A stretch of 13,833 nucleotides of DNA. It comes from Paracoccaceae bacterium (GTDB lineage: Bacteria > Pseudomonadota > Alphaproteobacteria > Rhodobacterales > Rhodobacteraceae). Every line of letters begins with the position of its first letter. The stretch's first letter is position 1. The stretch is taken from contig JALXER010000280.1 in NCBI GenBank assembly GCA_027069385.1, forward strand, positions 1-13,833, read 5' to 3'. This document shows, one piece after another, positions 5,221 through 13,477 of this stretch. The notes beneath the pieces were generated by a model that saw nothing but the letters and a program-made list of their open reading frames with translations, had not been told where the DNA came from and made no database searches. The translations under genes and the position numbers were made by a program.

Positions 5221-7128
5221 ATGAGCTTTAACAACCAGCATTCCGAATTCGAGGAGGAGGGCAGCGCCAAAACCGGTGACGCGGTCCCCACCGGCCATCT
5301 GGTGATCAAGGGCTATCTAAAGCTGCTGGATACCAGCCCGGGCGTGTACCGGATGCTCGATAAAAACGGGGCGGTTCTGTATGTCGGCAAGGCGCGCCAG
5401 TTGCGCAACCGCGTGTCGTCCTATGCGCGCCCCACCGGCCATTCGGCGCGTATCGGGCGGATGATCTCGGCCACCGCGTCGATGATGTTCCTGACCACCC
5501 GAACCGAGACCGAAGCCCTGTTGCTGGAGCAAAACCTGATCAAGCAGCTAAAGCCGCGCTATAACGTGTTGCTGCGCGACGACAAATCCTTTCCGGGTAT
5601 TCTGGTGACCGGCGACCATGACTATCCGATGATCAAGAAACATCGCGGTGCAAAGCGGCAAAAGGGCAAGTATTTCGGCCCGTTTGCATCCGGAACCGCG
5701 GTCAACCGGACGCTCGACCAGTTGCAAAAGGCGTTTTTGCTGCGCAACTGCACCGATGCCACCTTTGACAACCGCACCCGCGCCTGTCTGCAGTACCAGA
5801 TCAAGCGCTGCGCGGGGCCGTGTGTCGGGCATATCGACAAGGCGGCCTATAACGCGCTGGTGGCCGATGCGCTGGCGTTCTTGCAAGGCAAATCCACCCG
5901 CATTCAGGCTGAACTGGTCGAGGAAATGAACAAGGCATCCGAAGCCATGGCCTATGAACGCGCGGCAGGGCTGCGCGACCGGATCAGCGCCATGGCGCAG
6001 GTACAGACCAGTCAGGGGATCAACCCGCAAGGCGTGGCCGAGGCCGATATTATCGCCGTGCATCAGGATGGCGGGCAGGCTTGCGTGCAGGTGTTTTTCA
6101 TCCGCGCCAACCAGAACTGGGGCAACCGCGCCTATTACCCGCGCACCGGTGGCTCGGCCGATATGGCCGAAATACTGGAGGCATTCATCGTGCAGTTTTA
6201 TAACAACAAACTGCCGCCCAAGCTTATCCTGCTGTCCACCCCGGTTGAAAACCCCGACCTGTTAGAGGCCGCGTTGAGCGCCCAGCGCGGCAACAAGGTT
6301 GCCCTGATGCTGCCCGAACGCGGCGAAAAACGCCAACTGGTCGATAACGCGCATCGCAATGCCCGCGAGGCGCTGGCCCGCAAGCTGGCCGAAACCGCGT
6401 CGCAAGCGCGGTTGCTTGACGGGCTGGCCAAGGCGTTCGGGCTGGACGGCCCGCCGCAACGCATCGAAATCTATGACAACTCGCATATTTCGGGTACCAA
6501 TGCGGTTGGCGCGATGGTGGTGGCCGGCCCCGAGGGCTGGATGAAGTCAAGCTATCGCAAGTTCAACATCAAGGGTGATGACATCACCCCGGGCGACGAT
6601 TTCGGCATGATGACCGAGGTCCTGACCCGCCGGTTTTCGCGCCTTACCAAAGAAGACCCCGAGCGGAGCAAGGGCCTGTGGCCCGATCTGTTGCTGATCG
6701 ATGGCGGCGCGGGGCAGGTCTCGGCGGTGGTCGAGGTATTGCAGGGGCTGGGCGTAACCGGCGTGCCGGTGGTAGGGGTAGCCAAAGGAGAGGACCGCGA
6801 CGCCGGCAAAGAAGAGTTCCACCGCCCCGGCGCGCGCCCGTTCATGCTGCCGCATCGGGATCCGGTTCTGTATTTCGTGCAGCGTCTGCGCGACGAGGCC
6901 CACCGTTTTGCCATCGGCACCCATCGGGCGCGCCGCGCAAAGGCCATGGGCGCAAACCCGCTGGACAACGTACCCGGCGTCGGCGCGGCCCGCAAACGCG
7001 CGCTTCTGGCGCATTTCGGCTCGGCCAAGGCCGCAAGTCGCGCTGGTCTCGCGGATTTGAAGCTGGTAGAAGGAATTTCCGACGCCATGGCCGAAACCAT
7101 CTATGGTTATTTTCACGAGAATGGGTGA
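5221..7128 (+). CDS. uvrC: UvrC, excinuclease ABC subunit C
   Basis: 635 residues. UvrC makes both incisions around a UvrAB-bound DNA lesion. Domains in order: GIY-YIG nuclease (GVY 41-43, YVG 54-56, R59) for the 3' cut; four cysteines C177, C189, C197, C201, spaced 12-8-4 like the Fe-S cysteines of E. coli UvrC; a UVR motif near 225-260 for UvrB contact; an RNase-H-like domain for the 5' cut with D419 (YDNSH), D494 (LLIDGG) and H561 (RDEAH); and tandem helix-hairpin-helix from about 583. All key residues are present. An in-frame GTG at 5149 would add 24 non-conserved residues. The ATG at 5221 is preferred from family N-termini, although no clear SD precedes it. pgsA starts 10 bp after the stop. 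Confidence 0.97.
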   Translation: MSFNNQHSEFEEEGSAKTGDAVPTGHLVIKGYLKLLDTSPGVYRMLDKNGAVLYVGKARQLRNRVSSYARPTGHSARIGRMISATASMMFLTTRTETEALLLEQNLIKQLKPRYNVLLRDDKSFPGILVTGDHDYPMIKKHRGAKRQKGKYFGPFASGTAVNRTLDQLQKAFLLRNCTDATFDNRTRACLQYQIKRCAGPCVGHIDKAAYNALVADALAFLQGKSTRIQAELVEEMNKASEAMAYERAAGLRDRISAMAQVQTSQGINPQGVAEADIIAVHQDGGQACVQVFFIRANQNWGNRAYYPRTGGSADMAEILEAFIVQFYNNKLPPKLILLSTPVENPDLLEAALSAQRGNKVALMLPERGEKRQLVDNAHRNAREALARKLAETASQARLLDGLAKAFGLDGPPQRIEIYDNSHISGTNAVGAMVVAGPEGWMKSSYRKFNIKGDDITPGDDFGMMTEVLTRRFSRLTKEDPERSKGLWPDLLLIDGGAGQVSAVVEVLQGLGVTGVPVVGVAKGEDRDAGKEEFHRPGARPFMLPHRDPVLYFVQRLRDEAHRFAIGTHRARRAKAMGANPLDNVPGVGAARKRALLAHFGSAKAASRAGLADLKLVEGISDAMAETIYGYFHENG

Positions 7129-7138
7129 TAGTTAGCGC

Positions 7139-7864
7139 ATGAATATGAATATTCCGAACCTGTTGACCGTTTTTCGGCTGATAGCGGCCCCTGCCGTGGG
7201 GCTGGTCTATGTGTTCGTGCCCAGCCCGATTGCCGACTGGGCAGCGCTGGCGCTGTTCATGTCCGCCGCCGCTACCGACTATATCGACGGTTTTCTGGCG
7301 CGCCGGTGGAACCAGATCACCAATCTGGGCCGGATGCTCGACCCGATTGCCGACAAGGCAATGGTGCTGATTGCGCTGCTGGCGCTGGCCGCAAAAATAC
7401 AGGTCATGCCCGCCTATTTTCTGACCCATTACTGGCAATTCAACCTGTTTGGTGCCGACCGCCTGTTTGTGCTTGATCCGCTGATCCCGATCATCCTGAT
7501 CACCTTTCGCGAGGTGTTCGTATCGGGCCTGCGCGAATTTCTGGGGGACAAGGCCGGAACGCTCAAGGTGACGTGGCTTGCCAAGTGGAAAACCGCCAGC
7601 CAGATGCTGGCCATAACGATCATCATGGTGGCATTCCTGTTTGCCCATTACTATTGGGCGCTGTCCTCGGGGATGAACGACGAGATTGTGACGGGCATTC
7701 TGGCCGGTGAAATCGAGGACCAGTTCGGGCTGACCTGGATCATTCCGGGGCTTGACTGGGCCAATACCCTTGGCACATGGGTGCTGTGGATTGCCGCCGT
7801 CCTGACCCTGATAACCGGCTTTGACTATTTCCGCAAAGCCCTGCCCATACTAAAGGAAATCTGA
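7139..7864 (+). CDS. pgsA: Phosphatidylglycerophosphate synthase (CDP-DAG:glycerol-3-P transferase)
   Basis: 241 residues, inner membrane. It makes phosphatidylglycerol phosphate from CDP-diacylglycerol and glycerol-3-phosphate. The CDP-alcohol phosphotransferase motif is complete: D47, D50-G51, A54-R55, G64, D68 and D72 with standard spacings. The N-terminus NIPNLLTVFRLIAAP is the typical PgsA start. It is about 60 residues longer than E. coli PgsA (182). The extra sequence falls in two loops, around 95-122 and 178-215, both outside the catalytic motif. Two ATGs (7139 and 7145) are possible starts and neither has a strong SD. The last base of its TGA is the first base of the moaD ATG, so the two are probably co-translated although unrelated in pathway. 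Confidence 0.95.
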   Translation: MNMNIPNLLTVFRLIAAPAVGLVYVFVPSPIADWAALALFMSAAATDYIDGFLARRWNQITNLGRMLDPIADKAMVLIALLALAAKIQVMPAYFLTHYWQFNLFGADRLFVLDPLIPIILITFREVFVSGLREFLGDKAGTLKVTWLAKWKTASQMLAITIIMVAFLFAHYYWALSSGMNDEIVTGILAGEIEDQFGLTWIIPGLDWANTLGTWVLWIAAVLTLITGFDYFRKALPILKEI

Positions 7865-8109
7865 TGCAAGTGCTCTATTTCGCATGGATACGCGAACGGA
7901 TCGGCCTGCCAAAGGAACAGGTGGAAACCACCGCCGGCACGGTCGCCGAACTGGTCGAGGAACTGAAGGTGCGCGAGGAACGCTATGCGGTGGCCTTTGC
8001 CGATCTGGCCTCGGTGCGCGTGGCGGTGGATCAGCAGATGGTTGATCTGGATGCCTCGATCATCGGCGCTAGCGAAGTGGCGTTTTTTCCGCCGATGACC
8101 GGGGGCTGA
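7864..8109 (+). CDS. moaD: MoaD, molybdopterin synthase sulfur carrier subunit
   Basis: 81 residues of ubiquitin-fold protein ending in the required Gly-Gly (FFPPMTGG). The C-terminal glycine is adenylated by MoeB-type enzyme, converted to a thiocarboxylate, and donates sulfur to cyclic pyranopterin monophosphate. The N-terminal MQVLYFAWIRERIGLPKEQ and the central TVAELVEEL helix fit MoaD. It starts by a TGATG overlap with pgsA, and moaE starts 1 bp after its stop, so the two synthase subunits are made side by side. Confidence 0.95.
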   Translation: MQVLYFAWIRERIGLPKEQVETTAGTVAELVEELKVREERYAVAFADLASVRVAVDQQMVDLDASIIGASEVAFFPPMTGG

Positions 8110-8110
8110 C

Positions 8111-8554
8111 ATGGCCATACGCGTACAGACCGGCGATTTCGACATCAGCGCCGAGACCGCGGCCCTGACCCGTGGGCGCGATGATATCGGTGCCGTGGTC
8201 AGCTTTACCGGATTGGTGCGCGGCGGGGGCGATGTTTCGCAGATGGAGCTGGAGCACTATCCCGGCATGACCGAAAACGCCCTGCGCGACATAGAATCCC
8301 GCGCTGTCAAACGCTGGAACCTTCAGGCCAGCACCATTGTGCATCGGGTCGGACCGTTGCAACCGGGCGAACAGATCGTGCTGGTGCTGGCGGCCTCGCC
8401 GCATCGACAAGATGCGTTCGATGCTGCCAATTTTATGATGGATTACCTGAAAACCCGCGCGCCGTTCTGGAAAAAGGAAACCGGACCCGCGGGGGGGAAA
8501 TGGGTGGATGCACGCGATGCGGATGATGACGCGCTGCTGCGCTGGGATGCTTAG
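8111..8554 (+). CDS. moaE: MoaE, molybdopterin synthase catalytic subunit
   Basis: 147 residues, normal family length. Together with MoaD it converts cyclic pyranopterin monophosphate to molybdopterin in the cytosol. Motifs seen: SFTGLVR (31-37), LEHYPGMTE (47-55), HRVGPLQPGE (78-87), SPHR (96-99), and YLKTRAPFWKKE (112-123). K114 and K121 align with the catalytic K119 and K126 of E. coli MoaE, and WVDAR follows. The stop TAG at 8552-8554 directly abuts the stop of the opposing coiled-coil gene, leaving no room for a terminator between them. Confidence 0.96.
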   Translation: MAIRVQTGDFDISAETAALTRGRDDIGAVVSFTGLVRGGGDVSQMELEHYPGMTENALRDIESRAVKRWNLQASTIVHRVGPLQPGEQIVLVLAASPHRQDAFDAANFMMDYLKTRAPFWKKETGPAGGKWVDARDADDDALLRWDA

Positions 8555-8896
8555 TTAATCGTTTTCGTCGTCCTCGGGCGTGTTCAATGCATCCAGTTCG
8601 GCTTGCAGGCTTTCTGCCTTTTGGCGCGCGGTGCCCAGCCCGTCCATGGTGGCGTCCAACTCGGCCTTTAGCTGGTTATACTCGCTGGCAAATTCGGTCC
8701 GGATGCGTTCAAGTTCCGCCTCGGCTTCCTGTCTGGCTGCTTCGGCATTTTCCAGCCTGACCGCCTGTTCATCGGGGGATTCGGGTTCGTGGGGCTGATG
8801 GTTAAGCCGGTCAAACAGCCAGCGGGCGCTCCAGCCCAGCACCAGTGCAATTACGATGGCTGCCACGATCAGCAGGGTCAGGTCAGTTCTGTTCAT
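8555..8896 (-). CDS. Membrane-anchored coiled-coil protein (113 aa)
   Basis: 113 residues. An N-terminal hydrophobic helix at about 6-25 (LTLLIVAAIVIALVLGW) is followed by a charged linker and a long heptad-like, Glu/Ala/Leu-rich stretch (about 44-102) predicted to be coiled coil, then an acidic tail PEDDEND. I recognise no named family; it reads as an envelope scaffold or partner protein. The start at 8896 is chosen over an upstream ATG at 8929 because it has GAGG six bases before it and begins just before the membrane helix. Its first 14 bp lie inside the 3' end of the BON/OmpA gene, indicating translational coupling and a possible physical partnership. Confidence 0.75.
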   Translation of the reverse strand: MNRTDLTLLIVAAIVIALVLGWSARWLFDRLNHQPHEPESPDEQAVRLENAEAARQEAEAELERIRTEFASEYNQLKAELDATMDGLGTARQKAESLQAELDALNTPEDDEND

Positions 8897-10724
8897 TGTC
8901 CACCTCGGGTTCGGGCTGGTCTTCGGCATCGCGCAACATTTTTATAACAATCCGCCGGTTGGCCGCGCGGCCTTCCTCGGTAGAGTTATCGGCAATCGGT
9001 TCGCTTTCGCCATAGCCCACCGCCACAATATCGCCCAATAGCAGGTTTTGCGCCAGCAATGCGTCCAGCACCGCGTCGGCGCGGGCTTGGGACAGCGACA
9101 GGTTCATTTCCTCGCGCCCCTGACTGTCGGTATGGCCGCCGATTTCAAAGCGGGTGTCGCGACATTTGGTCAGAATCGCGGCAATCGCCTCGATCGTAGG
9201 GGCCGAGCTGTCCTCTATGACCGCGCTGGATGGCGCAAAGGAAATCTGGTTGGCGGCCAGCAGGGTTGTGACGCGGCTGGCGCAAATCCGCGGGTCGAGC
9301 GCATCTTGCTGCACAACCGCACCGGGTACATAGGTCAGATCAAGGCTAACATTGGTTTCCGGCCCAAATACCGGATCCAGAATGGCGCGGATTTCCGCCT
9401 CGGGGTTTTCGAAGCCGGCAACACCGCTAAGGGTTAACGTATCCCGGGTCACCGCCAGCAAGCCCTTGTCGAGCAGCGCCAGGGCCTCTAACGAGGCGAA
9501 GATACGGGTCTGCCAATGGTCGGGCAACTGGGTTTGCAAGGTGAAATCGTCCTCGACCAGATTATAGCCGAATTTGGCTTGCGCATAGCGCAACACCGCC
9601 GCGCGGGTCAGGTCGTCTTTCATGGTGCCGATCAGCAACACCGTACCGTCCTCGGCCAATTCCGCCCCGAAATGCGCCGGAACGATCTGCGCCGCAACAC
9701 TGGCCTGAACCGGTGGGTCCTGTATGGTGACATTCAGCGAGAAACTGTCGGGCAGTTGCGCACCCAGCGCCGCCAGTGCCTCGGGGTCGGCGTCATAGGG
9801 GGCCGTCAGGTCGATGGCCGTGTCCACAATGCTAAGCTGCCCGCCACCGGCATTTTCCAGCGCTTTTGTGCAAAGCTCCACCACCTCGCGCCACTGGTTT
9901 GACGGCGCGCCCAGCCCCACGGTGCAATCATCGACCGACAGACCCATTTCCTGCATAGAAGTCTTGATGGCCAGCGCCTCGGCCTCGTCGCGGGCCGAGC
10001 ATTGCACCGGTGTTTGCCCGCCCAGATCGGCCTGAAAAACATAGGGAGAGATCACCTGACGCGGCGCGGCGATATCCAGCATCAACTCGACCCCTTCAGG
10101 GCGGATGTTGTCCAGCAATTCGGCCAGCCCGTCCTGCCAGGTTTCCGAACCCGCCACGGTGTTGACCTCGACCCGTCCCGGAGTCACGGTGATAATCGAG
10201 CGATCGGTCAGCGCCAGAATCCGTCCGGCGAAATGCAGCGCCTCGGGCCAGTCCGGCCCGCCGGTGCTATTGATGGATTCGCTCAGGTCAATCAGGGCAA
10301 CGCGATCCAGTGTCAGAATTGTGTCGATCAGATCATCCTGCGCGCTGTCTTTGGGCAGCATCCCCATCAGCGAGACCTGCTCGTCATTCTTGAGGATCTC
10401 CAGCCACGGCTGTTGGGCCTGTGCCACCTGTTCCTCGGGCTGTAACAGCGCGCTTTGGTCGTTCAGGTTTTCACCGGCGATCATTTTGGCGATCATCGCG
10501 GCGCGCTCTTTCTCGCCGGGTTGTGCCGCCGTGCCCGCAAGCGTTACCAGCGTGCCGTCAACCGAAACCTGCGCCCAGTCGATGCCACCGGCAGCCAGCG
10601 CCTGTTCCATCTCGTTCTTCTGTTCATTTTCGGCCCAGTTCAGCGTCAGAAAGGCAAAGCCCCACGCCAATGCAGCCCCGACAAGCAGGCTGGACAGGGC
10701 AAAAATAATGGCAATCGGGCGCAT
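8883..10724 (-). CDS. Envelope protein with BON-like repeats and C-terminal OmpA domain
   Basis: 613 residues. An uncleaved-looking N-terminal hydrophobic segment (about 4-29) should anchor it in the inner membrane or act as a signal. BON-like modules follow, seen as WAQVSVDGTLVTLAGTA (50-66) and later LLAVTRDTLTLSGVAGF, with a related segment between. From about 479 to 598 is an OmpA-type peptidoglycan-binding domain: ISFAPSSAVI, FEIGGHTDSQG with D533, LSQARADAV with R548 15 residues later (the pair that holds diaminopimelate in OmpA), and VGYGESEPIADN...NRRIVI. The role is probably linking membrane to peptidoglycan. The layout recalls BON-OmpA proteins such as mycobacterial ArfA, though homology is not implied. 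SD AGAGG precedes the ATG. ubiA lies 64 bp upstream on the same strand. Confidence 0.85.
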   Translation of the reverse strand: MRPIAIIFALSSLLVGAALAWGFAFLTLNWAENEQKNEMEQALAAGGIDWAQVSVDGTLVTLAGTAAQPGEKERAAMIAKMIAGENLNDQSALLQPEEQVAQAQQPWLEILKNDEQVSLMGMLPKDSAQDDLIDTILTLDRVALIDLSESINSTGGPDWPEALHFAGRILALTDRSIITVTPGRVEVNTVAGSETWQDGLAELLDNIRPEGVELMLDIAAPRQVISPYVFQADLGGQTPVQCSARDEAEALAIKTSMQEMGLSVDDCTVGLGAPSNQWREVVELCTKALENAGGGQLSIVDTAIDLTAPYDADPEALAALGAQLPDSFSLNVTIQDPPVQASVAAQIVPAHFGAELAEDGTVLLIGTMKDDLTRAAVLRYAQAKFGYNLVEDDFTLQTQLPDHWQTRIFASLEALALLDKGLLAVTRDTLTLSGVAGFENPEAEIRAILDPVFGPETNVSLDLTYVPGAVVQQDALDPRICASRVTTLLAANQISFAPSSAVIEDSSAPTIEAIAAILTKCRDTRFEIGGHTDSQGREEMNLSLSQARADAVLDALLAQNLLLGDIVAVGYGESEPIADNSTEEGRAANRRIVIKMLRDAEDQPEPEVDNEQN

Positions 10725-10788
10725 GGAACCTCTGGTCTATTGGCAGATTTATTAGGCGATCAGCGCAACGGGTGCAAGGCAAAGCCGG

Positions 10789-11748
10789 TCACATAAGCGC
10801 CGCAACGCCCAAGAAAACCACCACAATCAGCCCCGCATCGCGGTTAGAGCGAAACAGCGTCAGGCAAATGTCGGGATTATCGATATCCAGCCGGTGCAAT
10901 TGCCACATCATATGCCAGCCAAACCCCCACGGGGCCAGCAGCGCCACAAGGATAACCCAAGGGGCCGGACCGGCGTGAATGCTGATCAGAATGGCCAGTG
11001 CCATCAGCACCAGCGCCCCTATCTGAAAACCCAGCAACCACGATTTGGTGGCATTGCCAAACCTGAGCGCCGTCGATTTGACCCCGATCAGCGCGTCGTC
11101 GTCTTTGTCCTGATGGGCATAGATCGTGTCGTAAAACAGGGTCCAACTGATACCGGTCAGATAGAGCAGAACCGGTGCCAGAGACAGGCTGCCGGTATGC
11201 GCGGCCCAGCCCAGTAAAGCCCCCCAGTTGAACGCGATGCCAAGGAACACCTGCGGCCACCATGTAAAGCGTTTGGCAAACGGATAGATCGCCACCGGCA
11301 GCAGCGCCGCAATGCCCAGCACAATGCTGAACCGGTTGAAGGTAAACAGAATAAGCGCCGAAACAACCACCTGCACCGCCAGCCACAGCAGCGCTTTTTT
11401 GACCGTGACCTGCCCCGATGGCAGCGGGCGAGATCGGGTTCGGGCCACCTTGGCGTCGATATCCCGATCGGTGATATCGTTCCATGTGCATCCGGCCCCG
11501 CGCATCAAAAAGGCCCCCAGCGCGCAAGCCAGCGCGATCCACGCATCCTGCCAGCGCGGCCCGGCGGGATCGGCGGCAATGGCCAGCGCAAGGCTCCACC
11601 AGCAGGGGATCAACAGCAGCCATGTGCCAATCGGCCGGTCCGCTCGCGACAGCCGAAGATAGGGGCGAACCGGCGCAGGCATGGTGCGGTCAACCCAGTT
11701 CAACTCGGGGGCATCGGCCACGCGGCCGGTATCGGTTTGCTTGCTCAT
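10789..11748 (-). CDS. ubiA: UbiA, 4-hydroxybenzoate polyprenyltransferase
   Basis: 319 residues of multi-spanning inner-membrane protein. It attaches the polyprenyl tail to 4-hydroxybenzoate, an early step of ubiquinone synthesis. Both Mg2+-diphosphate motifs are intact: N90-D91-x2-D94-x3-D98 with the following RTRSRPLPSG, and D207...YAHQDKDDD (210-218) with D214 and D218. About eight or nine hydrophobic segments are visible. The open frame extends 27 residues upstream to 11829, but that part overlaps the DUF5666 gene and is not conserved; the ATG at 11748 is preferred although its SD (AAAGAG) is modest. It sits 40 bp after the DUF5666 gene on the same strand. Confidence 0.95.
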   Translation of the reverse strand: MSKQTDTGRVADAPELNWVDRTMPAPVRPYLRLSRADRPIGTWLLLIPCWWSLALAIAADPAGPRWQDAWIALACALGAFLMRGAGCTWNDITDRDIDAKVARTRSRPLPSGQVTVKKALLWLAVQVVVSALILFTFNRFSIVLGIAALLPVAIYPFAKRFTWWPQVFLGIAFNWGALLGWAAHTGSLSLAPVLLYLTGISWTLFYDTIYAHQDKDDDALIGVKSTALRFGNATKSWLLGFQIGALVLMALAILISIHAGPAPWVILVALLAPWGFGWHMMWQLHRLDIDNPDICLTLFRSNRDAGLIVVVFLGVAALM

Positions 11749-11788
11749 AGGCTCTTTTAGTCTGCCTTGGGTGGGGAATAAAGGGGGA

Positions 11789-12610
11789 TCATTTACCCGA
11801 CAGGCAATCGCCCGCCCCTGTGGATTCAAGCATTTCCACCTGATCGAACCGCGCTGACGGCGTTACGCAAAACAGCGCGCGCATATCGGGCATCTCGCCG
11901 CCGCCGGCCTGATAGGCAACCACACCGGCACCGCGAATGGTGTATTCGCCGGTTATGCGGGCGTCACTCAGATAGCCCTCTACCAGCATCACCTGAATTC
12001 CTGCGCCAAACAGGCCGGTTTGCACCTTTGCCACGCCCCCCGAAGGGTGCAGCCAGACCCGCAGCGTATCGAACGGGCGGGCGTGAAGGGGCACAAATCC
12101 GCCAAGGCCCACGCCCCCGACCTGTCCGGTTTCAACCCGGTAATCCCCCTGAACAAAGGCGAATTCCTGCGGGGTAACCGGCTGAACGCGGGTGATATCC
12201 AGCCCGCTATCCTGCCACAGCCCGCTTACCTGCACCCATTGGCCATCGGCGTAGTTCCCGACCGGAACCCCCAGCACCGTACCGCCCGTCACCGGCCCGA
12301 CCAGCGCCGGAGCCGCCAGAATTTCGGCGGCTTCGTATCCGCCACCGCTTGCCTGCCGCACCGCGATTGCCAGCGTATCGCCAACCTCGATTGCCTGCGC
12401 GGGGGTTGCTCCGAAGGGGGTGCGCACCTGCATATCGGGCGCATAGGTAATATGCAGCCCGTTCACATAAATGCTGCCCAATCCGGTGACCACACCGAAC
12501 ACCCCGACCTGCGCAATGCCCGTTCCCAGAATGCCGCCTTCGCTATCGTCGCTTTGGGCAAGGGCTGGCAGGCCCAACAGGATCAGCAGGCAGGTTAACA
12601 GAGCTTTCAT
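11789..12610 (-). CDS. Exported DUF5666 domain protein
   Basis: 273 residues. A typical signal peptide, MKALLTCLLILLGLPALAQS, predicts export; cleavage is likely after LAQ or nearby. The mature part shows DUF5666-type beta segments: GVVTGLGSIYVNGLHITYAPD, where a GxI-xVNG motif is diagnostic, followed by VGDTLAIAVRQ and a second beta-rich module with QWVQVSGLWQ. Two Cys near the C-terminus (ALFCVTP and GDCLSGK) could form a disulfide in the periplasm. No enzymatic motif is seen and the function is unknown. Its ATG overlaps the TGA of the DUF6502 gene by 4 bp (ATGA), so the two are almost certainly co-translated. Confidence 0.8.
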   Translation of the reverse strand: MKALLTCLLILLGLPALAQSDDSEGGILGTGIAQVGVFGVVTGLGSIYVNGLHITYAPDMQVRTPFGATPAQAIEVGDTLAIAVRQASGGGYEAAEILAAPALVGPVTGGTVLGVPVGNYADGQWVQVSGLWQDSGLDITRVQPVTPQEFAFVQGDYRVETGQVGGVGLGGFVPLHARPFDTLRVWLHPSGGVAKVQTGLFGAGIQVMLVEGYLSDARITGEYTIRGAGVVAYQAGGGEMPDMRALFCVTPSARFDQVEMLESTGAGDCLSGK

Positions 12611-13353
12611 TCGTTCGAATCCTTCTTGTGGACATATGCGCCAAACGCGATGCGGTGAGACCCGCCGTCGCCGCTGCGGTCGCGGTTCTGCAATTCGGTG
12701 GCACGCTTGGCAAACTGGTCCAGCGCCTGTTGCGCCAGGGTGGCGGCCAGCGTTTCCAACTCGGCCAGAGACCCGGGCGACAGGTGGCTGAAATGGGCGG
12801 CGCGCTCGAATTCGGCAGGCCCGCCATCCAGATTGTCCGTTGCGGCCTGCGCATGGGCGCTCAGGTTCTTGGCATAGGCCTGATAAATCTCGGCCGAGCC
12901 TTGCGGGGCGATCAGCGCGTCGGCGTTCAGGGTCAGCGGGTCGTCACCCTCCACCACGCCAAGGCGGCGCATCTGGGCCAGCAAGGTTCCCGCGGCCATA
13001 TCGACCCGCGCGGACTTCGCCAGTTGCTCGAAATCCTTGCGCGACAGGGTGCGCGTCGTCTTGCCGCGCCACAGGTTGATCACCCGCGCCACCGGATTTT
13101 GCACCGTTTCCATTTGTGCGACCGGTGTTTCGCGCAGGTGTTTGACATCCTTGCGATGCAAGCCGGTAATCAGGCTGATCCGGCTGTCCGAGGCCCGCCC
13201 CCCAGTCTGCGCAATCGCGGCATCCAGCAGCGCCCGTTTCAGCGCATCCTGCGCGGTACGCAGCGTTACCCCGTGCGCGATCATGCCCTTGGCAAGCACC
13301 GGCAACAGCGTGTTTAGCGCTGCAAGATATAGCTCGGATCGGTCGTTGTTCAT
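12607..13353 (-). CDS. DUF6502 family protein (HTH-like N-terminus)
   Basis: 248 residues. The N-terminal half matches DUF6502: LLPVLAKGMIAHGVTLRTAQDALKRALLDAA followed by SDSRISLITGLHRKDVKHLRE. This has the look of a helix-turn-helix segment preceded by a helical bundle. The C-terminal half is helical and ends in SDGGSHRI-like sequence (GDGGSHRIAFGAYVHKKD). Function is unknown; a DNA-binding or regulatory role is an inference from the HTH-like stretch. The frame stays open to 13671, but the ATG at 13353 fits the family start and the upstream part is antisense to the adenylation gene. SD is weak. It is followed by the DUF5666 gene through an ATGA overlap. Confidence 0.8.
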   Translation of the reverse strand: MNNDRSELYLAALNTLLPVLAKGMIAHGVTLRTAQDALKRALLDAAIAQTGGRASDSRISLITGLHRKDVKHLRETPVAQMETVQNPVARVINLWRGKTTRTLSRKDFEQLAKSARVDMAAGTLLAQMRRLGVVEGDDPLTLNADALIAPQGSAEIYQAYAKNLSAHAQAATDNLDGGPAEFERAAHFSHLSPGSLAELETLAATLAQQALDQFAKRATELQNRDRSGDGGSHRIAFGAYVHKKDSNE

Positions 13354-13428
13354 TAAGGGGTCCAAAGTTTCAGGCAAGTATCGGGCATTCGGGGGCGGCT
13401 TGGCAAGACTCTGCCGCCTCACGCTGTT

Positions 13429-13454
13429 GTGACAGGTTTCGGGGGCGCTGTCAC
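13429..13454. repeat. Inverted repeat GTGACAG-N12-CTGTCAC
   Basis: A perfect 7-bp inverted repeat with a 12-bp spacer in the divergent intergenic region. Its size and position fit an operator for a dimeric regulator controlling one or both flanking genes. Confidence 0.5.
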
Positions 13455-13458
13455 TATA

Positions 13459-13477
13459 AATGGGATTTTTTCCCATT
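13459..13477. repeat. Hairpin-forming inverted repeat AATGGGA-N5-TCCCATT
   Basis: A perfect 7-bp inverted repeat around five T residues, 4 bp from the previous repeat. It overlaps the minus-strand TATAAT, so a protein bound here would cover that promoter element. Alternatively it is a hairpin in a leader RNA. Confidence 0.5.

Noticed and set aside
6547..7648. Overlapping minus-strand frames opposite uvrC and pgsA
   Set aside because: They are shadows of two certain genes and show no domain.
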